From NCBI GenBank assembly GCA_048268485.1, contig JBLWVL010000013.1, positions 23,255 through 87,254 of the forward strand: DNA of 64,000 bases, written 5' to 3'. This document shows positions 41,621 to 51,096 of the stretch, piece by piece. Source of the stretch: Oceanospirillum sp048268485. GTDB lineage: Bacteria > Pseudomonadota > Gammaproteobacteria > Pseudomonadales > Halomonadaceae. Position 1 is the first letter of the stretch, and every line of letters starts with the position of its first letter. Below the pieces are notes generated by a model. The model saw only the letters and a program-made list of their open reading frames with translations, was not told the DNA's origin and searched no databases. A program made the position numbers and the translations under genes.

Positions 41621-41755
41621 ACCGTGACACCTTGTTTATCAGGGATGTTAACCTTCGTTTTTAAGAAGGGTTAACCTTTGGATTAATCGAAGTTTGTTTG
41701 CAGCATAGTTGATCCGTATTGTTCTGCTGCGTTGATAAAGCAAGGTTAATCGCTA

Positions 41756-41786
41756 ATTCTTCTATTTGTCAAACAAATAGAAGAAT
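41756..41786. promoter_or_regulatory. 31-bp palindrome, likely operator of the FadR-family regulator
   Basis: ATTCTTCTATTTGT (41756-41769), CAA, and ACAAATAGAAGAAT (41773-41786) form a perfect 14-bp inverted repeat. The centre TTGT-CAA-ACAA fits the FadR-subfamily GntR operator pattern TNGT-N3-ACNA. It lies in the 301-base gap between acuI and the regulator. A second inverted repeat near 41647-41674 (GTTAACC...GGGTTAAC) is in the acuI 5' region. Confidence 0.75.
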
Positions 41787-41921
41787 GATGCGTCATCTTA
41801 TGGATTCTGCTACTATTCGCTATAAAATAACGCGGCAAATATCACTATGTTCTGAGTCTGCTGCTTTTGATGTTCAGTCCGTCGGCCATCAACCAAATAT
41901 CATTCTATTCCGAGGTTTGTT

Positions 41922-42653
41922 GTGAAAATCCAACCCCTGATGACACAAAGTCTTGCCAAGCAGATCTCTGAACAGCTACGCGAAGCGATCCTTTCCGGTG
42001 AACTTAAAGCTGATGATCGTCTGCCAACTGAGGATGAGCTGGCTGCTCGCTATCAGGTGTCTCGCCCAACTATTCGTGAAGCTCTGAAGCGTCTGGCCGC
42101 GCAGAACCTGATTCGTTCCCGCCGGGGCCCTACCGGTGGGACATTTGTTAACCGCCCGTCCCTGGATGATGCCAGTGAAAGCCTGACCGCTTCGGCAACC
42201 CTGCTGGCAAGTATGGATCAGTTCAGCCTGACCGAAATTGCTGATGCCCGTCATGAAATGGAGAAGAGTTGTGTACGCCTGGCTGCTCTGAATCCCGACA
42301 AATCAGTGCTGAAACAGCTGCTGCAGGAGTTGGAACAGCAACAGTCTGAGTCTCTGACGGATGAGGAGTTTTGTGCTTCTGATGTGCGCTTTCATCGTGC
42401 TCTGGTGGATGCCTGTCAGAACTCTATGCTGCAGTTTCTGATGTACGCAGTGATTGAAGCGATGCAGCCGGTCACCAATATGGTGGTGTACCGTTTCCGG
42501 GATCGTTTGGATGTTGTCGCCGTTCATCAGCGCCTGTATCGGGCTATTGAGATCAGTGACGCATCAGAGGCTGAGTCAGCTCTTGATGAGTTAATGGTTT
42601 ATCTGAAGGCGCGTTTTCAGGCTGCTCAGGACTGGAAAGCTTCTCAGTCCTGA
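41922..42653 (+). CDS. GntR-type regulator, FadR (FCD) subfamily
   Basis: A 243-residue regulator. The N-terminal winged HTH has L-P-T-E-D-E-L-A-A-R-Y-Q-V-S-R-P-T-I-R-E-A-L. The C-terminal all-helical FCD ligand domain has metal-type residues in F-H-R-A-L-V-D and V-H-Q-R-L-Y. It begins with GTG 41922 after GAGG at 41912-41915. Position and operator pattern suggest control of acuI and of itself, with an acyl-CoA or small carboxylate as ligand. It is not the fatty-acid FadR itself. Confidence 0.85.
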   Translation: MKIQPLMTQSLAKQISEQLREAILSGELKADDRLPTEDELAARYQVSRPTIREALKRLAAQNLIRSRRGPTGGTFVNRPSLDDASESLTASATLLASMDQFSLTEIADARHEMEKSCVRLAALNPDKSVLKQLLQELEQQQSESLTDEEFCASDVRFHRALVDACQNSMLQFLMYAVIEAMQPVTNMVVYRFRDRLDVVAVHQRLYRAIEISDASEAESALDELMVYLKARFQAAQDWKASQS

Positions 42654-42696
42654 GGCTATTTTATCAGCTTCAGAGCTATGTTTATCGGCTTCAGAG

Positions 42697-43248
42697 CTAC
42701 ATGGGCTGGCGGGTATTTTCCAGCAGGCTGGGTAGAACAGACTTTACCCGGCTATCCTGTTGTAGCTGGCGCATCAGATCTGGAATTTTGTTAGCATCGA
42801 TCCGGAAGTAGGCTCGGTTCAGGCGCTTGATTTGAACGGAAAGAGACATCCCGTATTGTTGGGCAATCGCTTCAGCCTCACTATCTTCTGTGAGAACAAG
42901 GCCCAGCTCATCCAGTAAAACAGCATAGCGTTGAGTGGTTTGATTCCAGATAACCGGGCGTCCATCGGCATTGGCGGTGGCTTTTTCCCGGATGCTGTAG
43001 CTGCCTTTCCGGCCAATTTCAGTGTCACTGCTTTGCAGGGCTCTCTGATCCGTTTGGCTTTCAGTGCTATAGGCTCTGACCTGATCGAGAATCAGGTAAT
43101 GGCTGTTTTCGATACGGATCTGTTTTCCGGTTTTCAGGTGTGCAGGAAGCTGATCCTGAGTCACCACCGGTTTTTTACCATCGTAAGCACAGGCTGATAG
43201 TGGCAAAATTGTCAGTAAGCCAGAGAGTATCAGGGGCAATAAACGCAT
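42697..43248 (-). CDS. Lipoprotein downstream of the kexin-like protease, possible external chaperone
   Basis: A 183-residue protein from ATG 43248 (AGGA eight bases upstream; ATG 43257 is too close to it). The lipoprotein signal ends L-P-L-S-A-C. The C-terminal 45 residues (A-Y-F-R-I-D-A-N-K-I-P-D-L, then D-S-R-V-K-S-V-L-P-S) resemble inhibitor-I9/propeptide domains of subtilases. The protease gene ends 45 bases upstream in the same direction. In Aeromonas sobria a kexin-like protease depends on a chaperone encoded next to it; this pair could work similarly. The similarity is by eye only. Confidence 0.5.
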   Translation of the reverse strand: MRLLPLILSGLLTILPLSACAYDGKKPVVTQDQLPAHLKTGKQIRIENSHYLILDQVRAYSTESQTDQRALQSSDTEIGRKGSYSIREKATANADGRPVIWNQTTQRYAVLLDELGLVLTEDSEAEAIAQQYGMSLSVQIKRLNRAYFRIDANKIPDLMRQLQQDSRVKSVLPSLLENTRQPM

Positions 43249-43292
43249 TTCTGTCATCCTGTGTTTGTTGAAGTTGGTCAGCTTATATTTGC

Positions 43293-44975
43293 TCAGTGCC
43301 CTAAAATGGTCAATGACCAGTTATGAAGGGTTCCTGTACCAAAAGTGTCTGTCTGCGTATCGTAAACCTGAAGTTGCCAGGGGCCGGTGGCCGCTTCGCC
43401 ATAGAACATTTGGCTTAGTAAGGTGAACTCATAATGGTTGATTTCAGCGCTAAGAGCATTTCTGGGGGACATTACAATACTCTCTGTGCCGGACGGTGCA
43501 ATCAGTTTAACCATCAGGTCGGAAGCGTAAGGATGGCTCAGTCTGAGCTTTAGCTGGACAGACTCTACAGTGCTTAGTTCGCCTGAAATGGAGAGTGAAG
43601 ATGATAAGGGACTATTGCTGCTATTGGGTATGATTCCGCTGCTTCCATCTTCTGCGGTAATGCTTATAAGGTCAGGTAAGTTTGTATTATAGGATTTGGC
43701 CCTATCCACCGCATTAACGGCATTGATTCGGCCAAAACCGTAGTAGTTATGATATGAAAGCCCTGCTGCGTTGGTTTGCCAGATATCCTCAATAACCAGG
43801 TTTCCGGAGGGGGTATCAGTTTTTGATATAGAGCCATCACGACTGATGACAATGTAGCTATCCTCGCTTGAGTTGTCGCCTATGTCGACTTTGTCTGCGG
43901 TTCTGATCAGGATATCCCGTACATCCCGCCAACCCAAATCTGGGTTAGCTTCAAGAATTAAGGCGGCTACCCCTGACACCAAAGGTGTCGCCGCAGATGT
44001 CCCTGAAAAAACTTTGGTATAGCCTTTCAGACCTCTTATATCAGCAAGGTCGGTTGTCAGATTAATATCGTTTGTGGTGATAAGGCCTGTTCTGCTGTCA
44101 CCGCCGGGTGCAGAAAAAAGTATATTCGCACCGGAAGAGGAGTAGCTGGCCCTGGTGCCATTTGCATTCAGGGATGATACGACCATCAGATAGGGGATAT
44201 TATTATCCGGATCTAAGGCTGACCCCTGACAGGGTAGGAGTTCTGAGTGGTAATTCTCTGTTGAGCAGACAGGGTCACTGAAGTTATTGCCCGCCGCTTT
44301 AAAATAAAGAGCACCAAGCCCCTCTCGGCCGGACTCAGTGCCGGACTTAACCATGGATGCAATATTAGTATCATAATCAATGGGTGTTGCTTTAATGCCA
44401 TAACCCAGGCTCATATTGAAAATATCAATATCGCGATTGCGCTCACTGGTTGACGATAACGATGTTTCCCAAATGGTTACTGTTGGGTCTGCATCAAGTG
44501 TATTAAAACCCTGGATTCTACTTTCGGGGGCAACCCCTGAACCACCTAATGCATTATTTCTGACCGCGCTGATGAGGCCCGTGACGGATGTTGCATGTCC
44601 GCCAGACAGAGTGGAACCAAACTGACAAGAGTTATCCAGGTCAAGGTTAGGCTGCAGGTCAGGGTGGCTGTAGTCAATGCTACCATCGACCACAGCGATT
44701 TTGACTCCGGCCCCGGTGGTTTCATTCCATAATGTTTGCGGAAGGTTGAGATCCTGACCGGCTGTTTCCGGGTTACTTCTGCTATTAAGCAGGTGCCACT
44801 GGGATGCCAGCAAAGGGTCTGATCCGGAGGTATTAGCGGCTTGAGCTGAATAATGAACGGTATTGCATATATAGGTGTCGCCCGAATCACTATTACTGGA
44901 GGTGTCTGTTCCACCGGAGTCTTCACCGCAAGCATAAAGTGTCAACAGGCAGGTGAGAGTAGCCAATTTTCGCAT
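43293..44975 (-). CDS. Kexin-like S8 serine protease, secreted lipoprotein
   Basis: A 560-residue subtilase. The signal peptide has a lipobox ending Y-A-C16, followed by a Ser/Asp-rich linker. The catalytic domain shows D97 (V-V-D-G-S-I-D-Y), H127 (G-G-H-A-T-S-V), N230 (A-A-G-N-N) and S327 (G-T-S-A-A-T-P). The last 120 residues look like a P/Homo-B domain (L-K-L-R-L-S-H-P-Y, W-S-L-T-I-L), typical of kexins. There is no room for an I9 propeptide between signal and protease domain. Two gly/ser spacings around the Asp and His differ from the usual subtilisin motif. Confidence 0.85.
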   Translation of the reverse strand: MRKLATLTCLLTLYACGEDSGGTDTSSNSDSGDTYICNTVHYSAQAANTSGSDPLLASQWHLLNSRSNPETAGQDLNLPQTLWNETTGAGVKIAVVDGSIDYSHPDLQPNLDLDNSCQFGSTLSGGHATSVTGLISAVRNNALGGSGVAPESRIQGFNTLDADPTVTIWETSLSSTSERNRDIDIFNMSLGYGIKATPIDYDTNIASMVKSGTESGREGLGALYFKAAGNNFSDPVCSTENYHSELLPCQGSALDPDNNIPYLMVVSSLNANGTRASYSSSGANILFSAPGGDSRTGLITTNDINLTTDLADIRGLKGYTKVFSGTSAATPLVSGVAALILEANPDLGWRDVRDILIRTADKVDIGDNSSEDSYIVISRDGSISKTDTPSGNLVIEDIWQTNAAGLSYHNYYGFGRINAVNAVDRAKSYNTNLPDLISITAEDGSSGIIPNSSNSPLSSSLSISGELSTVESVQLKLRLSHPYASDLMVKLIAPSGTESIVMSPRNALSAEINHYEFTLLSQMFYGEAATGPWQLQVYDTQTDTFGTGTLHNWSLTILGH

Positions 44976-45087
44976 GGTGGAGATTACCTCTTTGGAGTCA
45001 GTTGGTCACGGGAGGTCAACGATCATCGCATGCGGGTAATAGTGCTATATTTTGCCTTCCATGGCGAGAAAATGGCCTTCGAAATAT

Positions 45088-46563
45088 CTAGGCTGTTTCG
45101 AAGGTTCTGACCGACTGGCTCAGCTCTCCCATAATCTGATCCAGTTGCTCAATATTACTTTGAATCTGCTGTGTTTCGTCTGCTAGCTGAACAACTTGCT
45201 GGCCGATATTGCGGATCTCTTCTGCATAATGAGTAAAAGTTGTTTGCTGATGTTGCCCCATAGTGGAGAGCTGCTCCATTTGCTGGCCTAGTTGGCAGGT
45301 ATCCTGAATAATTGCCTGAATCTGCTCCTGGGCCGCCTGGGCATGACTCTGTCCCTGCTGTACCTCCTGGCTACCTTCCTGCATGGCTGCAACAGCCGAT
45401 TCCGTACCATCAACAATCAGGCGGATCTTATCACTGATATCCTGAGTTGCATTGCGGGTGCGCTCAGCCAGACTCCGGACCTCATCGGCAACGACAGCGA
45501 AGCCCCGGCCCTGTTCCCCTGCTCTGGCGGCTTCAATGGCGGCGTTTAACGCCAGCAGATTGGTTTGCTCTGCAATATCGTGAATCATTATCACGATGGA
45601 GTTCACCTCATTACTGCTTTGTTCCAGTATTTCCAGTCGCTCAGCGGCGTCCATAATGACTTCTGTGGCCCGATTAAGCTTGTTAACCGCATTACTCATG
45701 ACTGCTCCACCCTCATTGGCTTCCGAGCCGGTTTTCTTGGCAGTGGTTACCGCGATGTCGGCATCACAAGCTTGCTGGCAAACGTCGGTAACGATCTTAT
45801 CTGCTTCTTCAACCATGCTTCCCAGAGCCTGATTTTGCTGTTGCATGGTTTGAGTGATGCGCTGAGCACTGGAGGTGACATCGCGGCTGACGTTCTCTGC
45901 CTGATGCACTGAGGAGGTAACCTTAGCCAGGATCTCTGCAATACGTTGCTCGTTTTGTTCGCTGATTTTACGGGCTGTTTCCAGTTGCTCAAAACCCTTG
46001 GACTTGGCTCTATCAAAGGCCAGCGCCAGTACCATAACTATCAGGCTCATTCCGATCAGGGATTTTGTTTGCTGAGCCGGTATCATACTTTCCGGAATCG
46101 GGGATTCGGGTAGGGGGATGCCACTTTGATGGATATAGAGAAATATAGTGATGGTGCTCAGGCTAATAAATGACCAGAAATAACCGGAGCCACGGCCTGC
46201 AATAAAAATGGCAGAAAAAGGAATGGATGCCATCCAGAGCGCGCTGCTGGACATAATGCCACCGTTAACATAGAGCATCCAGACGATCATCGCATACATA
46301 CAGCTGATCACACCTTCGGCTACCCATCGCTCCTTTGCGGTAATACGCAACAGGATAGGCCCGATCAGAAGCCCTGCACTGCCAAGCAGAATCCCCCAGC
46401 CCATGGCCGGATGATGGTTTTTGAAATAGCTTACAGCAAAGACAGGTGCGATGACGCCGGCCAAAAGGGCAACGGTGACAACGGTTCGGGCGTGGATAAG
46501 CCGGTCCTGATCCTGCCGAAGGCTATCTGGTATAAAACTCTCTGTAAGTTGCGAAAGTGTCAT
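45088..46563 (-). CDS. Methyl-accepting chemotaxis protein with multi-helix membrane sensor
   Basis: A 491-residue chemoreceptor. The first 200 residues hold about six hydrophobic segments and no large periplasmic domain. The C-terminal half is the signalling coiled coil, with the hairpin tip E-Q-T-N-L-L-A-L-N-A-A-I-E-A-A-R-A-G-E-Q-G-R-G-F-A-V-V-A-D-E. No HAMP domain is evident between membrane and cytoplasmic parts. The signal may be sensed in or at the membrane. It is transcribed away from glnE. Confidence 0.9.
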   Translation of the reverse strand: MTLSQLTESFIPDSLRQDQDRLIHARTVVTVALLAGVIAPVFAVSYFKNHHPAMGWGILLGSAGLLIGPILLRITAKERWVAEGVISCMYAMIVWMLYVNGGIMSSSALWMASIPFSAIFIAGRGSGYFWSFISLSTITIFLYIHQSGIPLPESPIPESMIPAQQTKSLIGMSLIVMVLALAFDRAKSKGFEQLETARKISEQNEQRIAEILAKVTSSVHQAENVSRDVTSSAQRITQTMQQQNQALGSMVEEADKIVTDVCQQACDADIAVTTAKKTGSEANEGGAVMSNAVNKLNRATEVIMDAAERLEILEQSSNEVNSIVIMIHDIAEQTNLLALNAAIEAARAGEQGRGFAVVADEVRSLAERTRNATQDISDKIRLIVDGTESAVAAMQEGSQEVQQGQSHAQAAQEQIQAIIQDTCQLGQQMEQLSTMGQHQQTTFTHYAEEIRNIGQQVVQLADETQQIQSNIEQLDQIMGELSQSVRTFETA

Positions 46564-47035
46564 AGCTGCTCCGATTTTATTTTTGTTTTCTTTATTGGAT
46601 GATTGCTTTTGAGTCGAGTCAAAGACTGCCGAATTTAAAACATACGTTTGAATGAAGCAAGGGAGCTACAGGAAGAGAAATGTAAACAAGCTTTCTACCG
46701 GTAAGGCTGTTTTCGTAGGGTATAGGATGGTGCGCTTTGATTTATAAGCAGAAAAAAGAAACTGCTGTGTTTACATAAAGCGTGGTAGTTTTTTTATAAG
46801 CGACCCGGAAAATAAATTAAAGCACCTTCTTTGCCACTTAGGCTGTAGAAGAGGCGCGCTGTCTGCTAATTCAGCGTTGTAAAGCTGCACAGCTTGCTTT
46901 CATGGTCTTTGGGTACAAAATTTCGCATTACCAGAGGGTTTTAGATAAGCTTGCTTTGACTCTTCTGCAGTTATTGTGATTTTTGCTGTTGGTGTTCCAG
47001 TGTTACCGGACAATGAGAATAGATAAGGAAGCATC
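46564..47035. other. Gap between chemoreceptor and glnE
   Basis: About 470 AT-rich bases. Short hairpins occur at about 46748-46767 (AGCAG...CTGCT) and 46857-46877 (CGCTG...CAGCG). No reading frame, clear promoter pair or motility-type (sigma-28) promoter was found. Confidence 0.4.
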
Positions 47036-49966
47036 ATGTCGTCATCCATCCCGCAACAACCCCCTCAACATCTGCCTGAAAATCTGAAATCCACTTCGGA
47101 CCAGCAGTGGCAAAAGCTAAAGGATGGACTGGAGCCTGAGTTATTTACTGGTCTTAAAGATCTGCCTTTTGCCAACAAGATTGTCGTTTGTAGCGAATAC
47201 GTGGTTGATAGCGCCCTGCGTTTTCCCCATCTGTTGGCAGAGATGCTGGAAAAAGGCTGGTTCACCGAGCCCTTGAGCGCTACTCAAATGCGGGAGATTC
47301 TGCAAGGAAAGCTGGCGGGCTGTACAGCTGAGAATGATCTGAACCGGGTGTTGCGTCAGTTCCGTCGCCAGATGATGATGCGCATTATCTGGCGTGATTT
47401 CTCCTTCACCAGCAATATGTGGCAAACCACCGCTGAACTAAGTCATCTGGCGGATATCTGTGTCGATGAAGCCCTGAGTTGGCTGTATGATTTTTATACA
47501 CCTAAGTGGGGTACGCCATATGCCAAAGCGGAAGAAGGTGGCGAACCGCAGCCGCAGCGTATGTCTGTGATCGGCATGGGTAAGCTGGGTGCTTGCGAGC
47601 TGAATCTCTCTTCCGATATCGACCTGATGTTCTGCTTCCCAAACCATGGGCAGACTCAGGGTGGCAGCCGCTCACTGGATAATCAGGACTTTTTTATCCG
47701 CCTGGGTCAGAAACTGATCGCTGCACTGGATACCAATACTGTTGATGGATTTGTCTTCCGGGTAGATATGCGCCTTCGTCCATACGGCCAGAGTGGTTCG
47801 CTGGCACTGAGTCACAACGCTATGGTGGAGTATTACCATGATCAGGGCCGGGAGTGGGAACGCTACGCTATGATTAAGGCGCGTATTATCGCGGGTGATA
47901 TCGAGAGTGGTAATGCGCTGCTGGAAGAACTGAACTCCTTTGTTTATCGCAAGTATGTGGATTTCAGCGCCATCGAATCTTTGCGGGATATGAAAGCGAT
48001 GATCAACCGTGAGGTACGTCGTAAGGGGTTAATCACTAACGTAAAACTTGGCCCCGGTGGTATCCGCGAGGTTGAGTTTATAACCCAGGTGTTCCAGTTG
48101 ATCCGTGGTGGCCGGGATACCGAGCTGCAGGAGCGCTCGATCCGAAAAGTGTTACCGATTATCAGCGGTCTGGGCCTGATTCCACAGGTGGTGACCGATG
48201 AACTGTTGGAAGGTTATCTCTTCCTGCGCAATGCCGAACATGCCCTTCAGGGCGTTGCGGATCAACAGACCCAGACACTACCGGAAGATGACTTCCCGCG
48301 CCTGCGTATGGCCTACATTATGAATTTTGACAACTGGCAGGATTTCGAAGCCCGCCTGGAGCTGGAGCGGGCGAAAGTCAGTAAACACTTCGCTAATGTG
48401 ATTGCTGCTCCGGAAGATGAAGAGGAACAAGCTGACAGTCAAAGCGCAGAGCTGGGTGCGCTCTGGAAAGGCGAATATGATCCGGAAGGCGGTGCACGTC
48501 TGTTAGAAAATCAGAGCTTTGAAGATGCTGAAACCACTTACCGTCGACTGGATAGTCTGCGTAACAGCCGGGTCGTTCAGGGTTTGCAGCGTGAAGGCCG
48601 TGAGCGTCTGGAAGCTTTTATGCCGATGCTGCTGCAGGCCGTCACCGAGTGCGGTACGCCATCCCAGACGCTGGAGCGTACCTTGCTTCTGGTGGAAGCG
48701 GTACTGCGAAGAAGTGCTTACTTTGTACTTCTGATGGAAAACCCCAGTGCCCTGAAACAGCTGGTGAAGCTCTGCTCCTCCAGCCCTTGGATCGCCGAGC
48801 ATCTGGCGAAAACTCCGATTCTGCTGGATGAACTGCTTAATCCGGCCACCCTTTATACTCCGGCGGATATTGAGCTGCTGCGTGATGAGCTTCGTCAGCA
48901 GATGCTGCGTTTACCGGAAGAGGATGAAGAAGCTCAGATGGAGGCGCTGCGCTACTTTAAACGTGCTCATGTACTCCGTGTGGCAGCATCGGATATCAAT
49001 CAAACCAGACACCTGATGAAGGTAAGTGATTACCTCACCTTTATAGCAGAAGTTGTGCTGGAATATGTGCTCCAGATGGCCTGGAAAACCCTGACTGAAA
49101 AATATGGTACACCAGCCAAAGAAGATGGTTCTTTGTGTGATCCCTCTTTTGTGATTATCGGTTACGGTAAAATGGGGGGAATTGAGCTGGGGTATGGCTC
49201 GGATCTGGATCTGGTGTTTCTGCATGATGCGGCTTCACAGGGTGTGACTGATGGTGATAGTAATGGCAGGAAGAGCATTGATAATGGCGTCTTCTTCACC
49301 CGTCTGGGTCAGCGAATTATCCATATCCTGAATACTCTGACACCATCTGGCCAGCTGTACGAAGTGGATATGCGCCTGCGTCCGTCCGGTAACTCAGGTT
49401 TATTGGTAAGTTCCGTCAAAGCCTTCAGGGACTATCAGCTGAAAGAGGCCTGGACCTGGGAGAAGCAAGCGCTGGTGCGTGCCCGTGTCGTGGCCGGTAG
49501 TCCTGAAGTAGCGCAGAAGTTTACTCAGGTTCGCGCCGAGATTCTGACCGAAGAGCGTGACCTGAATCAGCTGCGGGAGGATGTTGTCTCAATGCGCATT
49601 AAGATGCGGGACAACCTGGGTTCCAAGCCGGATGCGACCGGCGAGCATAGCCACTTCCATCTGAAGCAGGATGCCGGAGGTATGGTGGATATTGAGTTTA
49701 TTGCTCAGTACTGCGTGCTGCGTTTCAGCCGCGAGCATCCTGAATTGCTGCAGTGGACCGATAATATGCGTATTCTGGAAACGGTGGAACAGGTGGGGCT
49801 ATTAACGCCGGAAGAGGTGGGGCAGTTGAGTGAGGCTTATCTGGTTTACCGCCAGGCCGCCCACGATGCCTCTATGCAGAAGGTGCCGAGCGTGGTGCCT
49901 GCGAATCAGTTTACCGATCACAGAACAAACGTGACCCGTATCTGGCACAGTCTTCTGGAAAGCTGA
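47036..49966 (+). CDS. glnE: Glutamine synthetase adenylyltransferase / adenylyl-removing enzyme
   Basis: A 976-residue protein with two nucleotidyltransferase halves that remove and add AMP on glutamine synthetase, under control of PII. The N-terminal half has G-M-G-K-L-G-A-C-E-L-N-L-S-S-D-I-D-L. The C-terminal half has G-Y-G-K-M-G-G-I-E-L-G-Y-G-S-D-L-D-L. Each is followed by R-L-R-P. AAGGAAG precedes ATG 47036. ilvE follows 95 bases later, as in Pseudomonas. Confidence 0.96.
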   Translation: MSSSIPQQPPQHLPENLKSTSDQQWQKLKDGLEPELFTGLKDLPFANKIVVCSEYVVDSALRFPHLLAEMLEKGWFTEPLSATQMREILQGKLAGCTAENDLNRVLRQFRRQMMMRIIWRDFSFTSNMWQTTAELSHLADICVDEALSWLYDFYTPKWGTPYAKAEEGGEPQPQRMSVIGMGKLGACELNLSSDIDLMFCFPNHGQTQGGSRSLDNQDFFIRLGQKLIAALDTNTVDGFVFRVDMRLRPYGQSGSLALSHNAMVEYYHDQGREWERYAMIKARIIAGDIESGNALLEELNSFVYRKYVDFSAIESLRDMKAMINREVRRKGLITNVKLGPGGIREVEFITQVFQLIRGGRDTELQERSIRKVLPIISGLGLIPQVVTDELLEGYLFLRNAEHALQGVADQQTQTLPEDDFPRLRMAYIMNFDNWQDFEARLELERAKVSKHFANVIAAPEDEEEQADSQSAELGALWKGEYDPEGGARLLENQSFEDAETTYRRLDSLRNSRVVQGLQREGRERLEAFMPMLLQAVTECGTPSQTLERTLLLVEAVLRRSAYFVLLMENPSALKQLVKLCSSSPWIAEHLAKTPILLDELLNPATLYTPADIELLRDELRQQMLRLPEEDEEAQMEALRYFKRAHVLRVAASDINQTRHLMKVSDYLTFIAEVVLEYVLQMAWKTLTEKYGTPAKEDGSLCDPSFVIIGYGKMGGIELGYGSDLDLVFLHDAASQGVTDGDSNGRKSIDNGVFFTRLGQRIIHILNTLTPSGQLYEVDMRLRPSGNSGLLVSSVKAFRDYQLKEAWTWEKQALVRARVVAGSPEVAQKFTQVRAEILTEERDLNQLREDVVSMRIKMRDNLGSKPDATGEHSHFHLKQDAGGMVDIEFIAQYCVLRFSREHPELLQWTDNMRILETVEQVGLLTPEEVGQLSEAYLVYRQAAHDASMQKVPSVVPANQFTDHRTNVTRIWHSLLES

Positions 49967-50061
49967 CAGCCCGGTGACGGGAAGCCTTTTATACTGATGC
50001 TTTGAACGCAAACAAGAATTCAAAAGCAAAACGACAATCTAAAAGCTGAAGGATATCTGAT

Positions 50062-50991
50062 ATGTCTATGGCCGAACGCGAAGGTCTGATCTGGTTAGAT
50101 GGCCAGATGGTGGACTGGAAAGATGCAAAAGTACATGTACTGACTCACACTCTGCACTACGGTATGGGTTGTTTTGAAGGTGTCCGGGCTTATGCAACCG
50201 ACAAGGGCGCACAGATTTTTCGCCTGCAGGAACACACTGACCGTCTGTTCCGTTCGGCACATATTCTGGATATGCAGATTCCTTTCAGCAAAGAGGAGCT
50301 GAACAAAGCTCAGTTGGCAGCCGTGCGTGACAACAATCTGGATCATGCCTACCTGCGTCCCATGGTGTTTTACGGATCAGAAGGCATGGGGCTGCGTGCA
50401 GACAACCTGAAAGTGCATGTTATGGTTGCCGCCTGGGAGTGGCCGTCTTATATGTCGCCGGAAGCGAAAGAGCTGGGCATCAAAGTGCAGACCTCCTCCT
50501 ACACCCGCCATCATGTGAACATCACCATGTGCAAGGCGAAGGCTAACGGCAACTACATGAACTCCATGCTGGCATTGTCAGAAGCCTTGCGCTCCGGCTG
50601 CGAGGAAGCTCTGCTGCTGGATAACGAAGGTTATGTGGCGGAAGGTTCCGGCGAGAATATCTTTGTTATACGTGATGGCAAGATCTATACCCCTGAGCTG
50701 ACCTCCTGTCTGGATGGCATCACTCGCCGCACTGTGATTGAGATGGCAAAAGAGGAGCTGGGTCTGGATGTGATCGAAAAACGGATCACCCGTGACGAGG
50801 TTTATATCGCTGATGAAGCCTTCTTCACCGGTACTGCAGCCGAAGTGCTGCCGATTCGTGAGCTGGATGGCCGTCAGATCGGTGAAGGCCGCCGTGGCCC
50901 GATCACCGAGAAACTGCAGAGCCTCTACTTTGATCAGGTGACCGGTAAACGTGCTGAGCATCCTGAATGGCTGGCGCCAGTGAACCCTTAA
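50062..50991 (+). CDS. ilvE: Branched-chain amino-acid aminotransferase
   Basis: A 309-residue PLP class IV aminotransferase, the last step to valine, leucine and isoleucine. It has H-Y-G-M-G-C-F-E-G-V-R-A-Y, the PLP lysine in C-K-A-K-A-N-G-N-Y, and E-G-S-G-E-N-I-F-V-I-R-D-G. E-A-F-F-T-G-T-A-A-E-V-L-P-I lies near the end. ATG 50062 is preceded by AAGGA. A terminator follows. It completes, with ilvIH and ilvC elsewhere in the window, most of the shared pathway; ilvD is not here. Confidence 0.96.
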   Translation: MSMAEREGLIWLDGQMVDWKDAKVHVLTHTLHYGMGCFEGVRAYATDKGAQIFRLQEHTDRLFRSAHILDMQIPFSKEELNKAQLAAVRDNNLDHAYLRPMVFYGSEGMGLRADNLKVHVMVAAWEWPSYMSPEAKELGIKVQTSSYTRHHVNITMCKAKANGNYMNSMLALSEALRSGCEEALLLDNEGYVAEGSGENIFVIRDGKIYTPELTSCLDGITRRTVIEMAKEELGLDVIEKRITRDEVYIADEAFFTGTAAEVLPIRELDGRQIGEGRRGPITEKLQSLYFDQVTGKRAEHPEWLAPVNP

Positions 50992-51011
50992 GGATTTAAC
51001 GTGCCTGAAGA

Positions 51012-51042
51012 ATACCCGCTCTGGTGACAGCGGGTATTTTTA
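51012..51042 (+). terminator. Intrinsic terminator after ilvE
   Basis: ATACCCGCT and AGCGGGTAT form a 9-bp stem with an eight-base loop, followed by Ts. Confidence 0.82.
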
Positions 51043-51096
51043 TGCGCGCTTAGCGCTGTTCTCAGAAGGCTTTTAGGATACAAGGGGGAGCTGTTT

